Below, in pieces: positions 31,998 through 41,202 of a stretch of 41,881 nt of DNA. The notes under the pieces were generated by a model. That model saw nothing but the letters and a program-made list of their open reading frames with translations. It did no database searches and had not been told where the DNA came from. Position numbers and translations under genes: made by a program. Every line of letters begins with the position of its first letter. Positions within the stretch are counted from its first letter, which is position 1. This stretch comes from a virus, in the IMG/VR virus record IMGVR_UViG_3300025282_000081, positions 1 through 41,881 of that record; one strand, given 5' to 3'.

Positions 31998-32545
31998 TAA
32001 GCTGTTGTATCCCTTTTAGCATTGATAGAAGTTTGTATTCCTGTACCAGCTATACTTAAAGCTGTGCCTAACATACTACCACCAGTACTTAAATTAGAAA
32101 ATGCAGCGTTATTTTGACTGAGAGTACTTAAGGTTACATTTCTATGTCTAATTTCAAAGTCTCTCATTTTAGTTTGAAAATTTAAATCTTTACGAGCTAA
32201 AGCATTATATCCATGTCTTGCAATATTCATAACGGTAGCTTGGTAAGAACCTCCTTGTTTACCAAAAGTTCCTCCTGCACTTCCAGCTATAGCAGCATTT
32301 TTAGCTTGCTCTCTTCTTATAGCTTTTTTTAACTCAAAATCATCTAATCCAAACTTTTTAAGTTCTAATAAATGTTGAGCGTTTAAATTAAGATGGGAAT
32401 TAACAGCTAAACTATTATTAATAGATGTTTGTCTATAAGCTTGAACTCGTTGAGCGTGTGCTTTTTGGTCAGCTAAATTCTTTTGATATAAAGAAGTTCC
32501 TGCTTTTGTTACAAAATCTAAAAAGTATAACGATGCAAAATCCAC
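31997..32545 (-). CDS. Internal virion protein (T7 gp14-like)
   Basis: 182 residues, helical, Gln/Asn/Ala-rich with glycine-rich stretches (IAGSAGGTFGKQGGSYQATVM), the composition of gp14-type core proteins that insert in the outer membrane on ejection. GTG 32545 overlaps the previous stop. The order gp12-gp13-gp14-gp15-gp16 is retained. Confidence 0.78.
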   Translation of the reverse strand: MDFASLYFLDFVTKAGTSLYQKNLADQKAHAQRVQAYRQTSINNSLAVNSHLNLNAQHLLELKKFGLDDFELKKAIRREQAKNAAIAGSAGGTFGKQGGSYQATVMNIARHGYNALARKDLNFQTKMRDFEIRHRNVTLSTLSQNNAAFSNLSTGGSMLGTALSIAGTGIQTSINAKRDTTA

Positions 32546-32994
32546 TAATCAGCCACCTTACAGAACTCATAAAACTTCACATTATTAACCATACGTTCCC
32601 CTATTATCTTAAATCCGCACCACTTGATCCACTTAAGGTGCATCTCATTCCTACTATCTATGATATTCCATAGATGAGGAAATAAAGTATTCATCTTCTC
32701 AACTTCAGTTCTACTTTCTTTCAAGAAAGGTATCTTGATTTTCTTTAGTTTATCTGAACCTAACATCCAGACGAGTCCTGTTTTCTTATCAGCAGGAACA
32801 ACACCATACATACCAACAACCTGACCATAGTTATTTATGATAGACCGACAGACTCTCCCAAATAAGTATCCACTTAATAGAGATTGTTCTGAAGTCTTCC
32901 CTAGAGTATTAACTTCGCGTTTATCTTCAAACCTAAGATTAGGAGCTAACTCACATACATCGTGTAGCTGAGTAGCCCTATGAAAAGGCTTCAT
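32545..32994 (-). CDS. T7 gp13-like protein with GNAT-like fold
   Basis: 149 residues. The segment from ADKKTGLVWMLGSDKL through LFPHLWNIIDSRNEMHLKWIKWCGFKII matches the acetyltransferase-like layout of T7 gp13, where the conserved end resembles HxRxLKxxGF. In T7 it is needed for virion morphogenesis. No acetyl-CoA motif is clear, so catalysis is unlikely. It directly follows tail tube B. Confidence 0.8.
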   Translation of the reverse strand: MKPFHRATQLHDVCELAPNLRFEDKREVNTLGKTSEQSLLSGYLFGRVCRSIINNYGQVVGMYGVVPADKKTGLVWMLGSDKLKKIKIPFLKESRTEVEKMNTLFPHLWNIIDSRNEMHLKWIKWCGFKIIGERMVNNVKFYEFCKVAD

Positions 32995-32995
32995 G

Positions 32996-35428
32996 TTATC
33001 TCCTTGCTACTGTTCTCACCACATAGTTACCTTCCCAATCAGCACCAGTAAAGGCACAAGGAAGGTATGAGTCAGATATGAGTTCCAGTTTTAGATCTCT
33101 GGAATCTGCCAAGATAAGCTTTTTAAAGTTACCAGTTTCAAAAGGAATAGTACCAATCTTATTCAAAGGTGATCCTAAGATACGGCCTGTATAGACATGG
33201 CTGAATGCATCTCTCCCTGGAGCTGTCACTTGAAGTTTGAAGAATCCGGTATTAAAATAATCTACATTGAACTTACGGATCTTCAGGATACCCCCTGCAA
33301 GAGAACTCAGTCTCCCCTGTACTTCACTCTTAATGGTAGGCTCAGTAAACTCATAGAGAAACTGGTATTCCTTACCGATGAAACATGAGCCAGCAGAGTG
33401 ATCACCAGTAGCCGTGAGTGTAGTGGGAGTTGTTTGAGATACTCCTTGAACTAAATCTCCTTCCTTACCTAAAAAAGAAGGACCAAAGATTACTCTAAAG
33501 GTTGACCCAAAGTCATCAGGATAGGGTATAGTCCAAGAAGTAAGATCAGCACCGGAGCTGTAAGATCCTGTAACTTCTGTTAGTCTGTCTACATGAGGCT
33601 TAAAGGAAAGCTGAGTGATGCTTTCAGTCAGGTTTACAAGGTTAGCATCTTGTAAATTCATCTTATCTAGGTAAGTACCATCAGGTCTTACAATAATAAA
33701 ATAAGCTACATTTTCTACAACTCTCAAACCTATTACTTTTTCTTCTGATTTAAATTTCCATTTAGACCATGAACTTAATTTCTTTACCCCTCTTTCAAAG
33801 AGCATTTTATACATGAAAACTTCATTTAAATTCTCATCTGATAAAGCAAAGAGAGTATCTTGATGAGGGCTTAAATCAAATAATCTACCTTTGATATAAC
33901 TAGGAACATGGGAAGTAATATCTTCAGCAGTCTCTTCTTGTAAATCTTCAATCGTACCAAATTCTCGAATGATTGAAAAACCACTGGTATTGGTAGCAAA
34001 ATAAAGCTTTCTACCATTTAATACAGGTTTAATTAACTTGTCAGTTTCATACTCAGTGATTAAAGCTAACTTGGCATTAGTAGGTGTGAGTCCACCAGCA
34101 GCAAACTGAGATAACTTGAACTGAGCAAAGTCACTAAAGAGATAGAGTTCTTCATTGAAAGCTATACCGTGATTCAAGATACTAACCTGATTACTTGGAG
34201 AGGCCAAGTCAATCATATCGGTATCTAAAAGATCAGTAGCCGTAGTATTATAGAAATTAAAGAACTCTCCTAATTCAGAGAGTATAATATTTTCTCCTGC
34301 TAAGAAACCTAAACGGTTCTTATGGAAGAATATATCATTCAGCTTTTCTGTAACAAAGGTTGGGTCTGGAGCTGTAGTTTCATCTCCAGCAGCTCTGTCT
34401 GTCCATGTAATTTGAGATAGAGAGAATACAGTTTCTCCATAATCAGAAGAAAAAGCATCATCCCAAGGATCTTCAGAAGTTCTGATAAACTGAATAGGCA
34501 TGGTACTAGGATCTAAACTATTAGCTAGTTCCGGTTCTACAGTCTCTACCCATTCACCTACATCTTCATCAGCTTGGTTATTATGTTTAATCCAGTAATC
34601 ATCAGTCCCTGAACTGGGATCTCCTGTAATTTTAACAATAAATCCATCCTTGGTTCTAGCAGGAAGATCCGTAAAATCTACAACACTATCTTTAATAGCA
34701 ATACAATTTGCTTCTGGAGCTTGAACATGAAGTGTAAAATCACTACCATCTTTTTTAGTTAAGTGAACATTTGAACTACCAAACTTGGTGATATCAAACG
34801 TAGATCCAATAGAAGAAACAAGTTCATCAAAACAATCTGTTATTTGAGTAGCAGCATTAGCACTGGAATTAATAGTAGATCTTAAAGTACCATCTACATA
34901 AACTAGAAAATCAGTAGCGTTAGAAGCCTGTTTGAGAAATACAATACCTTCAGGATCTCTCGCGTCTCCTGTCGTTGTTAACTTGGCAGTAGCCGTTGTC
35001 TTGTTTAACAGAAAAGTATAGTCAGCTACAGTAAATAATTTAAGATTATCCCTAGCATCAACTGTAGTGATATAAGTTAATACGTCTCCTGTAGCTCCTG
35101 AGACGCTCTTAGATGTCCCATCTAAATCCCATACCTCCATTTCAGATCCTGAGAAATCATCGCTGAAATCGGTACTGAATTGGTCTGAGGTGATACTGAC
35201 AATATATCGTTCATCTTCATCACGATTAATGAAATGTATGTGAGCATCAGTATCAGTTTTATTACTTAACTTAGCAACAAATTCTAAAGGGGGGCGTTTC
35301 TTTAATCCTTCTGCTATGGTAACTAGACCATTTTCTTGAGTTTCACATTGAGAAGCTAAACGTAATGAAGGGGGTTGTTGTGAAACCCCATTAATTAAGT
35401 TGCTTATTTGTTCTGTTATTAGTGGCAT
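32996..35428 (-). CDS. Tail tubular protein B / nozzle (T7 gp12-like)
   Basis: 810 residues. The opening LITEQISNLINGVSQQPPSLRLASQCETQENG is the characteristic gp12 start, followed by a beta-propeller-like body with FFHKNRLGFLAGENIILSELGEFFNFYNTT and the late repeats of the nozzle. It forms the hexameric distal tail tube. Length is close to T7 gp12 (794). Confidence 0.95.
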   Translation of the reverse strand: MPLITEQISNLINGVSQQPPSLRLASQCETQENGLVTIAEGLKKRPPLEFVAKLSNKTDTDAHIHFINRDEDERYIVSITSDQFSTDFSDDFSGSEMEVWDLDGTSKSVSGATGDVLTYITTVDARDNLKLFTVADYTFLLNKTTATAKLTTTGDARDPEGIVFLKQASNATDFLVYVDGTLRSTINSSANAATQITDCFDELVSSIGSTFDITKFGSSNVHLTKKDGSDFTLHVQAPEANCIAIKDSVVDFTDLPARTKDGFIVKITGDPSSGTDDYWIKHNNQADEDVGEWVETVEPELANSLDPSTMPIQFIRTSEDPWDDAFSSDYGETVFSLSQITWTDRAAGDETTAPDPTFVTEKLNDIFFHKNRLGFLAGENIILSELGEFFNFYNTTATDLLDTDMIDLASPSNQVSILNHGIAFNEELYLFSDFAQFKLSQFAAGGLTPTNAKLALITEYETDKLIKPVLNGRKLYFATNTSGFSIIREFGTIEDLQEETAEDITSHVPSYIKGRLFDLSPHQDTLFALSDENLNEVFMYKMLFERGVKKLSSWSKWKFKSEEKVIGLRVVENVAYFIIVRPDGTYLDKMNLQDANLVNLTESITQLSFKPHVDRLTEVTGSYSSGADLTSWTIPYPDDFGSTFRVIFGPSFLGKEGDLVQGVSQTTPTTLTATGDHSAGSCFIGKEYQFLYEFTEPTIKSEVQGRLSSLAGGILKIRKFNVDYFNTGFFKLQVTAPGRDAFSHVYTGRILGSPLNKIGTIPFETGNFKKLILADSRDLKLELISDSYLPCAFTGADWEGNYVVRTVARR

Positions 35429-36034
35429 TTACCATGTTTTCCTGTAGAGCTTAGTAGTATTATACATATCTCTTGTACCATACCCGACATTATATCCAGA
35501 ACGCTCTCCTTCATCATCTAGTAAATCTGCATAGGCTTCTACTTCTTCTTGTCTATTTACTGCTTCTGCTGAAACTTGTCCAATAATTTCTTCTTGGAAA
35601 ATCCTGGCAGCCTTAGTTGTAATATACTGTCTAGCAGTTTGAGGTATATCTTCAAAATCCAGTAATGTAATTGTAACAGCATCGTTGACAGAGGCAGTCC
35701 AAGTAAAGGTATTGTTATCTAAATCATAAAGAAAAGGAGATCCTTCTCTTCCTCTGATTGTAGTCATCTTAGTAGGAGAATAAATAGATAGAACTGTCGT
35801 ACCAAGTGGAATTCTACTATCAGAATCAAGAGATAATACTACATCCCATTCAGTATTAAAGTGCCAGCCTTTCTGCTGTACTTCTCTATTGATATTAGAT
35901 AGTAAATTCTTAGCTTGTGTAACATCTACGGTAGTTGCTGTTTCCAGACTTGAAACTGCTGCTTCTCCTACGGCAGCTAAAAGCATATTAACAGCTTCTA
36001 GTTCATTGACAGGAACTGTAGTAAAGTGTGACAT
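35429..36034 (-). CDS. Tail tubular protein A / adaptor (T7 gp11-like)
   Basis: 201 residues with the gp11 opening ELEAVNMLLAAVGEAAVSSLE, then INREVQQKGWHFNTE and a C-terminal RIFQEEIIGQ region. It forms the dodecameric gatekeeper ring between portal and nozzle. It abuts tail tube B with no spacing. Confidence 0.94.
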   Translation of the reverse strand: MSHFTTVPVNELEAVNMLLAAVGEAAVSSLETATTVDVTQAKNLLSNINREVQQKGWHFNTEWDVVLSLDSDSRIPLGTTVLSIYSPTKMTTIRGREGSPFLYDLDNNTFTWTASVNDAVTITLLDFEDIPQTARQYITTKAARIFQEEIIGQVSAEAVNRQEEVEAYADLLDDEGERSGYNVGYGTRDMYNTTKLYRKTW

Positions 36035-36035
36035 T

Positions 36036-36599
36036 TTAAGTTACCAGACTCATGCCCATAACCTGAGCGTTTCTAACGGTTAAATTATCTGTAGTATCTA
36101 TATTAGCAACAAAGATAGAAACATAATCATTTGTAGCCATAGAAGCATAGCCAAACGTAACAAGATCAACTGAGTTAACTGTAACAGCAGGAGCGATTCC
36201 TACTATTTTAGTACCTGTAATCAAAGTACCGTTCTTGTGTAATGCTAATCCAAATTCTTTACTTGTAGCAGAAGTATCAATTTCCAAGGAAGCTGAGGCT
36301 AAGAATAGACAGTTGACTGTAGGAGTCCCTGTATATCTTAGTCTGCCATCTGTATTTTCATCAAACTCATTTGCAGTAGGAGCTGTGCTTAAAGTCCAAG
36401 TTCCAGCAGTTCCTTCTACATACGTTCCAGCTCCAGCAATTGTAGTGCTACCAGCAGAAGAAATATACATACTGCCTTGTTTTGTTTGACAAGTTTCAAT
36501 AAAGTCACGCAAGTCCTGAGGAGTAATAGAACCAGCAGCCTGACTGTCTTGAAACAAGTTAGTAACTAAGTCGCTTACGGTTCTACTTGTATCAGTCAT
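36036..36599 (-). CDS. Head-fibre or decoration-like protein with jelly-roll domain
   Basis: 187 residues. Helical residues 1-40 (TVSDLVTNLFQDSQAAGSITPQDLRDFIE) are followed by a beta-rich domain with GSMYISSAGSTTIAGAGTYV, DGRLRYTGTP and NDYVSIFVANIDTTDNLTV, a layout typical of trimeric C1q-like virion appendages. It follows the capsid terminator and precedes gp11. The exact virion location is inferred. Confidence 0.75.
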   Translation of the reverse strand: MTDTSRTVSDLVTNLFQDSQAAGSITPQDLRDFIETCQTKQGSMYISSAGSTTIAGAGTYVEGTAGTWTLSTAPTANEFDENTDGRLRYTGTPTVNCLFLASASLEIDTSATSKEFGLALHKNGTLITGTKIVGIAPAVTVNSVDLVTFGYASMATNDYVSIFVANIDTTDNLTVRNAQVMGMSLVT

Positions 36600-36616
36600 T
36601 GTATCTCCACAAAATA

Positions 36617-36657
36617 TATAAAAAAATGAGGAGCCTAAGTGTTACCTTAGACCCCTC
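36617..36657 (-). terminator. Intrinsic terminator after the capsid genes
   Basis: On the minus strand GAGGGGTCTAAG and CTTAGGCTCCTC (12-bp stem with two G-U pairs, six-base loop, 36657-36628) are followed at once by ATTTTTTATAT. It begins 6 bases past the stop of the capsid-associated gene, the same position as T7 T-phi after gene 10, where it sets the high capsid-to-tail expression ratio. Confidence 0.92.
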
Positions 36658-36663
36658 AAAAGG

Positions 36664-37515
36664 TTAACTCGAAGTTACGGTAGTACCACTACCAGAACCT
36701 TGAATTATGATATGAAATCCACCGTTACAACCTATTGTGCCTGAATAAGCTTTTGCAGCTAATCGTACAATAGCCTTAGCAGGGACAACAAGTGGAATAT
36801 TTCCAGGAAATGCAAATACTCCAGGTGAATCCGTAGTTACAATTTGTGCTATATCACTATCATGTTCTCCAATATTCATTTCAGCAATGGTTTCCCACTC
36901 GTGAGAACCATCATTGGTTGCTAAACCTTGAAGGCCATGTCTTGCCATTTGTAAGGCAAACGTAGCAACTCCAGCAGACGTTCCAGTAGGAGTAGTATTA
37001 CCCCAAAAACCAAACACATAACCTGTATGTCCAGCAGGAACTTTCCACCAAGCACTAGCCATTTTATATTTGCCCTGATCAATCTGAGCAATATCATTAG
37101 CACTAGCATCATTCTGTACTTGGATAATACCAGCAGACTCAAGACCAGTACCAACAGAAGCTATAAATGCTTCATTGATAAAAGTCCAAGTAGTATCACC
37201 TTGTTCAACAACAGTAGTACCATTCATAGTGACGGTAGCTTCTTTAATATTAAAAGAAGTATCCAAACCTTTAACTGTTACCGTTTGAGCACCAGTTCCG
37301 GCAGGAGAACCATCATCATCAGTTGAAGCAGATATTAATTCAATACCATCTCCAGCAGTACCTAATTGGGTCATCGTTGCATCATCTAAATTTGATACCA
37401 ATTCGTAAGCAGTACCTACTGAAGCATTATCTCCTGTTACATAGTGTAATGAAGTATTAGTAACAGCATTTGCAGCGACAGGAAGATAACTTCCAACATC
37501 AGCAATATCAGCCAT
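36664..37515 (-). CDS. Capsid-associated structural protein (decoration-like)
   Basis: 283 residues, beta-rich, Ala/Gly/Thr-rich and acidic, with TVTVKGLDTSFNIKEATVTM and a KMASAWWKVPAGHTGYVFGFW segment. It has its own strong AAGGAGA site and lies between major capsid and terminator, so it is made in large amounts. It is not a frame-shifted capsid extension like T7 gp10B but a separate gene. A surface decoration or fibre-base role is likely but unproven. Confidence 0.75.
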   Translation of the reverse strand: MADIADVGSYLPVAANAVTNTSLHYVTGDNASVGTAYELVSNLDDATMTQLGTAGDGIELISASTDDDGSPAGTGAQTVTVKGLDTSFNIKEATVTMNGTTVVEQGDTTWTFINEAFIASVGTGLESAGIIQVQNDASANDIAQIDQGKYKMASAWWKVPAGHTGYVFGFWGNTTPTGTSAGVATFALQMARHGLQGLATNDGSHEWETIAEMNIGEHDSDIAQIVTTDSPGVFAFPGNIPLVVPAKAIVRLAAKAYSGTIGCNGGFHIIIQGSGSGTTVTSS

Positions 37516-37532
37516 AGTTATTCTCCTTTCGC

Positions 37533-38516
37533 TTAAGAGGTTTTAAGTTCAACACAACACTCAGGACGAATGAAACTATGACCCATAGCGTACTTAGCCA
37601 CAATCCACCAACCTTGAAGCCTAATGTCGTATTCAGTTTCAACTGCCAAGTTCAACAACTTAACGGTAGCTACTGCTGACTTGTGCATAACTAATGCCTT
37701 AGTCGTAGAGAAGTTAGCTTCGTGAGTTGTGACTCCAGTAGAATCACTGATAGTAGTAATAGGAAGATTGTTAGTTTTCACAAGATGAATACCAGCGATC
37801 TTCATAACTTCGCCTTCTGCATATACTCCTCTTCCACCCCAATCACGGTTGATCAGGTTGGTAGTTTCTGCCATTAAGTAATACTGGGCAGGACGTACAT
37901 ACATATATCTGTCATTTTCAGGAACATTCTTTTCATCTAGTTCTTCAGCAGCATCAAACAAGCCACCACCCAAAGTAGAACCGGAAGTTCCATAAGAGGC
38001 ATTAGTAAGTACAGCTCCACCGTTACCACTCGTAACGAGCGTAGAGGAACGTGCGCCTAACACACCTTCTTGAAGTACATTCTTATCCCATTGAGTACCA
38101 AGTATAATACCAGCCTCTTTAGCATAAATAGAACGTACATCATAATGATTCATAGCTTCGTCAAGGTTGTTGACAAAGTGATCTGCAAGCAACAGACCGT
38201 CAATAGGAATGACCTTCTCATTCTTATTGATTGCCGTACCATCAAGTTCAACAGCCGTAGTAGCAGTACTACCTGAGCTGTTAACATAGGCGTATTCAAC
38301 TGAAGCGGTTTTCCACACAAGTGGGAACTGAGCTGAAATACCTGAACTGATAGAACGGATAACGTGCTTGTCCATCGTAACACTAGCTTGCTCAAAAGCG
38401 GTCAATACTTCACCAGCATAGACCTTAAGAAACATAGCACTGGAATCACCAGCACTATTTTTTTGACCAGAGCGAGACATTACTTGGACGGGTGCAGTAG
38501 TTAGCGTTGTACCCAT
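37533..38516 (-). CDS. Major capsid protein (T7 gp10A-like)
   Basis: 327 residues with the HK97-type podovirus capsid pattern: early FLKVYAGEVLTAFEQASVTMDKHVIRSI, then FPLVWK, VIPIDGLLLADHFVNNLDEAMNHYDVRS and late VMKIAGIHLVKTNNLP. A strong AAAGGAGAG site precedes ATG 38516. It is followed by a structural gene and a terminator. Confidence 0.95.
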   Translation of the reverse strand: MGTTLTTAPVQVMSRSGQKNSAGDSSAMFLKVYAGEVLTAFEQASVTMDKHVIRSISSGISAQFPLVWKTASVEYAYVNSSGSTATTAVELDGTAINKNEKVIPIDGLLLADHFVNNLDEAMNHYDVRSIYAKEAGIILGTQWDKNVLQEGVLGARSSTLVTSGNGGAVLTNASYGTSGSTLGGGLFDAAEELDEKNVPENDRYMYVRPAQYYLMAETTNLINRDWGGRGVYAEGEVMKIAGIHLVKTNNLPITTISDSTGVTTHEANFSTTKALVMHKSAVATVKLLNLAVETEYDIRLQGWWIVAKYAMGHSFIRPECCVELKTS

Positions 38517-38668
38517 AGCAAGTCTCTCCTTTAATTAAGTTAATAAAAAGTATTTGTAACAAAAATTGCTATACTTCTTCACCAACTTTCAACTAAAGAT
38601 TATCCACCTCAGCAGGTCTTTGTCTACTTGTTTAATTACTCTATAGCTCGTTGTGCTTTTACTCTATC
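38517..38668 (-). promoter_or_regulatory. Gap upstream of capsid with candidate phage promoter
   Basis: This 152-base gap is the largest in the virion block and sits where T7 has phi-10. On the minus strand it contains ACAACGAGCTATAGAG (about 38655-38640), which shares the CTATAG core and ACGA element of T7-class promoters, and ends with the capsid ribosome-binding site. I found no convincing second copy of the longer motif in other gaps, so the promoter is a candidate only. Confidence 0.35.
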
Positions 38669-39466
38669 TTAAGTCTGACCTAAAGAAAAGACTTCAGATC
38701 TCTCAAGTTTATCCCTGACATCTTGGCGATAAGCCATGTCAGTTTCATATCTAGGATCTTTCATAGCTTCAGTTACCTGAGCATTACTACGAAAGACATC
38801 GGAGCTGTCACTCATCCTCAGAGAAGTGTCTCCGCTTACAGTTTGTCCTTCATATCCTGAAGAATTCTGATAGTCAGCTTGGAGTCCTCTGGCAGTCAGC
38901 ATTGCCAGTTGAACATCACCACTATTAACAGCATTATCATAAGCTTGGATTTGTTCAGGAGAATAATTAGCTTGCGCCCATTCCACCATGTTCTGATAGT
39001 CACCAGAGCCACCTACAGAATCCTTTACCTGATTACCTATCTGTTGACCCAAAGCTTTTACTCCTTCAATGTAAGTATCAGCATATTGTTTGCTGATTCC
39101 AGCGTCTTCTAAAAGTTTATAACTAGCATCCTTTAAACCACCAGTTTCCATGTACTCTTTCTGTAATGCTTCCATATCAAAAGGAGCATCAGTAGCTTGA
39201 GGAATACTTAGTTCTTCTTGTTCTTCTTGTACTTGGTCAGATGGTGAATGAAAGTTTCTTTCCAGCTCATCATAACTTCTTCGCCATTCTTCATCTGACT
39301 TAAATTTTTCTGGCCTAAATGTTTCGTCTACTACTTCAGGCTCTTCTAAAGGAACTACACCTTGATCAATAGTATTCTCTGCAAAGGTAGCTTTTGATGC
39401 CATCTCCCTGTTGTATTCATCCATACTTGGGGGAGCTTCACTTTCAACTGTTATTTGGTTTGCCAT
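38669..39466 (-). CDS. Capsid assembly scaffold protein (T7 gp9-like)
   Basis: 265 residues, strongly acidic and helical, with EEPEVVDETFRPEKFKSDEEWRRSYDE and a Gln/Asp-rich C-terminal half. These are typical for gp9-like scaffolds that guide procapsid assembly and then leave. It lies between portal and capsid as in T7 and overlaps a small gene by 23 bases. Confidence 0.88.
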   Translation of the reverse strand: MANQITVESEAPPSMDEYNREMASKATFAENTIDQGVVPLEEPEVVDETFRPEKFKSDEEWRRSYDELERNFHSPSDQVQEEQEELSIPQATDAPFDMEALQKEYMETGGLKDASYKLLEDAGISKQYADTYIEGVKALGQQIGNQVKDSVGGSGDYQNMVEWAQANYSPEQIQAYDNAVNSGDVQLAMLTARGLQADYQNSSGYEGQTVSGDTSLRMSDSSDVFRSNAQVTEAMKDPRYETDMAYRQDVRDKLERSEVFSLGQT

Positions 39467-39668
39467 ATCGCTCTCCGTATGATTCTTTTATAGTTCCACT
39501 AGGAAGTTTAATCTTAGTGTAGGTAGATGGAAGTCCATTTACCGTAGCTACACCTGCTTTTTGTTCCATGACCTCCATTGTTCTATCTACTTCCTTGAAC
39601 TGAGTCTTGGATGTAACACTAGTCTCTGGTGCTTTTTCCTTTTTCTTTTTACTGTGTTTTGTTGCCAT
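39444..39668 (-). CDS. Small basic protein between portal and scaffold
   Basis: 74 residues, with a lysine-rich start (TKHSKKKKEK) and a polar remainder ending in ESYGERYGKPNNS. No known domain. It overlaps both the portal end and the scaffold start, so it is embedded in the head module; a minor head or assembly function is likely from position only. Confidence 0.68.
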   Translation of the reverse strand: MATKHSKKKKEKAPETSVTSKTQFKEVDRTMEVMEQKAGVATVNGLPSTYTKIKLPSGTIKESYGERYGKPNNS

Positions 39669-41199
39669 CAGCTTGTCGCTCCCTTACCATTTCGCCCACC
39701 TGATTAACAGCATTAGGTGTCGCTGCCAATCCTGCCTGAGCCATCATCTGTTGTTGTTGTTGAGCTTGCTGCTCCTGTTGAACTTGTTCTTCAGGTTTAA
39801 TCAAGCCCTTCATGTCTATTCCAAAACCAACACCTAATCGTTTGAGTGCATCACTAGCATTGGTATAAGTTAACACGGCTTCTGGACCAAGTATTTGGGC
39901 AGCAGTTTGTAGAAAGGTAGCCAGTTTATTAGCATCGTTACCTCTCCCTAGTGCCTCAAATCCTGTTATGATGACAGGCTCTACCGCACCTTCCGGTAGT
40001 TTGGGAAGTTTTTTCTCTCGTTCTAGTACAGCTATGATACGTTTAATGAGTGGTAACTGTAGCTCATGGGAAAGTAAACTATAGATCCCACCAAGAGAAG
40101 TCTCCAGTTCATTAGCTAAGAACCGAATCTCTTCTGCTGTAACTCGTTCAGCATCACGCTGGACACTCTGGTTCAGCATGAAAGCAGCAGCAAGTCTTCT
40201 TTCAGTTTGGGCTATAGTTTCCTGAGCCACCCTAAAATCATTAAACTTTTCCATCTGGAGTACTGATACATCTTCGGCACTCCCTTGTCGTACTGCTAGG
40301 TTAGGAGCTTGAGAGATAGTCTTTAGTTTGGTTGTACCATTAGGTCTTACAAGGAATATAGCTCTTGCAGCAGCAGCCGAACCTTCCAGAATTGCCTTGG
40401 ATAAACCCTCAAGTGCTCTCAAGTCTCCTAAGTATTCTTCTACGAATCCTCTACCATAATCTTCACCGTCAATTGAAGAGAACCTTAAAGCTAACCAAGG
40501 GTTCTTATCTAAAGGATAAGTAGAATTAGTATTAGGAATCTTCTTATCGTTAACTTCTTGGTGAACATATATCTTATTATCTTTTCTTCTTACTACTGTA
40601 TATAAATTAAGTTCTCTCTCTTGACTGTCTGAACTAGTACCAGTTTCATTAGGAGGAGTACTACCAAAGACATCCTTGTAAAGCTCACGGCTCATCTTCT
40701 CTAGGACTATGACCTCAAGCATCTCTCCTTGAGGATCTCTCCTGACACAATACTGATCTAAATGAAATACTCTTACCTTGTTATTTTTATCAGCATGAAG
40801 AAGACAGTTACCAGTAATTATAAGGTGACGTAAACACTCACTTAAAGGGACACGCATGGCCTTGGCTTCTACTTCATCCATGACCGCACGTTCCATAGCA
40901 TTGAGTCCTTCTTCTATGGGAGCACGTTGAGCTTGTAGTTCCTGTAGAGTAAAGTCATCTATCTGGAACTTGAAAAAAGGGGAGTTAGGGGGGAAGAGGG
41001 TTAAAAGGAGTTTTGCTGCTAGGTTGTTCACCCCCCTAGCTCCGATACCTTGATAAGGAGTGGGAAGATCCTGGTCAAGGTTGTAGTTTCTTGGAAGAAT
41101 AAAAGGAATTGTTACCTCAGCTCCATCCCATGCGCGGTTTAAGAACCACTGTCGCTTCTCACATAAACTTGAATATTTTTTGTTAACTGAAGTATACAT
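39649..41199 (-). CDS. Portal / head-tail connector protein (T7 gp8-like)
   Basis: 516 residues with clear portal features: YQGIGARGVNNLAAKLLLTLFPPNSPFFKF near the N-terminus, RHLIITGNCLLHAD, VLEKMS, YGRGFVEEYLGDLRALEGLS, and a C-terminal Gln-rich stretch (QQEQQAQQQQQMMAQ). It forms the dodecameric DNA gate. Length matches T7 gp8 (536). No Shine-Dalgarno is evident; coupling to the upstream gene is likely. Confidence 0.95.
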   Translation of the reverse strand: MYTSVNKKYSSLCEKRQWFLNRAWDGAEVTIPFILPRNYNLDQDLPTPYQGIGARGVNNLAAKLLLTLFPPNSPFFKFQIDDFTLQELQAQRAPIEEGLNAMERAVMDEVEAKAMRVPLSECLRHLIITGNCLLHADKNNKVRVFHLDQYCVRRDPQGEMLEVIVLEKMSRELYKDVFGSTPPNETGTSSDSQERELNLYTVVRRKDNKIYVHQEVNDKKIPNTNSTYPLDKNPWLALRFSSIDGEDYGRGFVEEYLGDLRALEGLSKAILEGSAAAARAIFLVRPNGTTKLKTISQAPNLAVRQGSAEDVSVLQMEKFNDFRVAQETIAQTERRLAAAFMLNQSVQRDAERVTAEEIRFLANELETSLGGIYSLLSHELQLPLIKRIIAVLEREKKLPKLPEGAVEPVIITGFEALGRGNDANKLATFLQTAAQILGPEAVLTYTNASDALKRLGVGFGIDMKGLIKPEEQVQQEQQAQQQQQMMAQAGLAATPNAVNQVGEMVRERQADGNKTQ

Positions 41200-41202
41200 A
41201 TA

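Noticed and set aside
37533-38516. Programmed frameshift extending the capsid protein as in T7 gp10B
   Set aside because: The next gene has its own strong ribosome-binding site and ATG, and no slippery sequence is seen at the capsid stop.
15113-38646. CTATAG occurrences as a phage-promoter set
   Set aside because: The hexamer is palindromic and common in AT-rich coding DNA, and the flanks of noncoding copies (15113, 15232, 18638, 38641) do not align; only 38641 is kept as a weak candidate.
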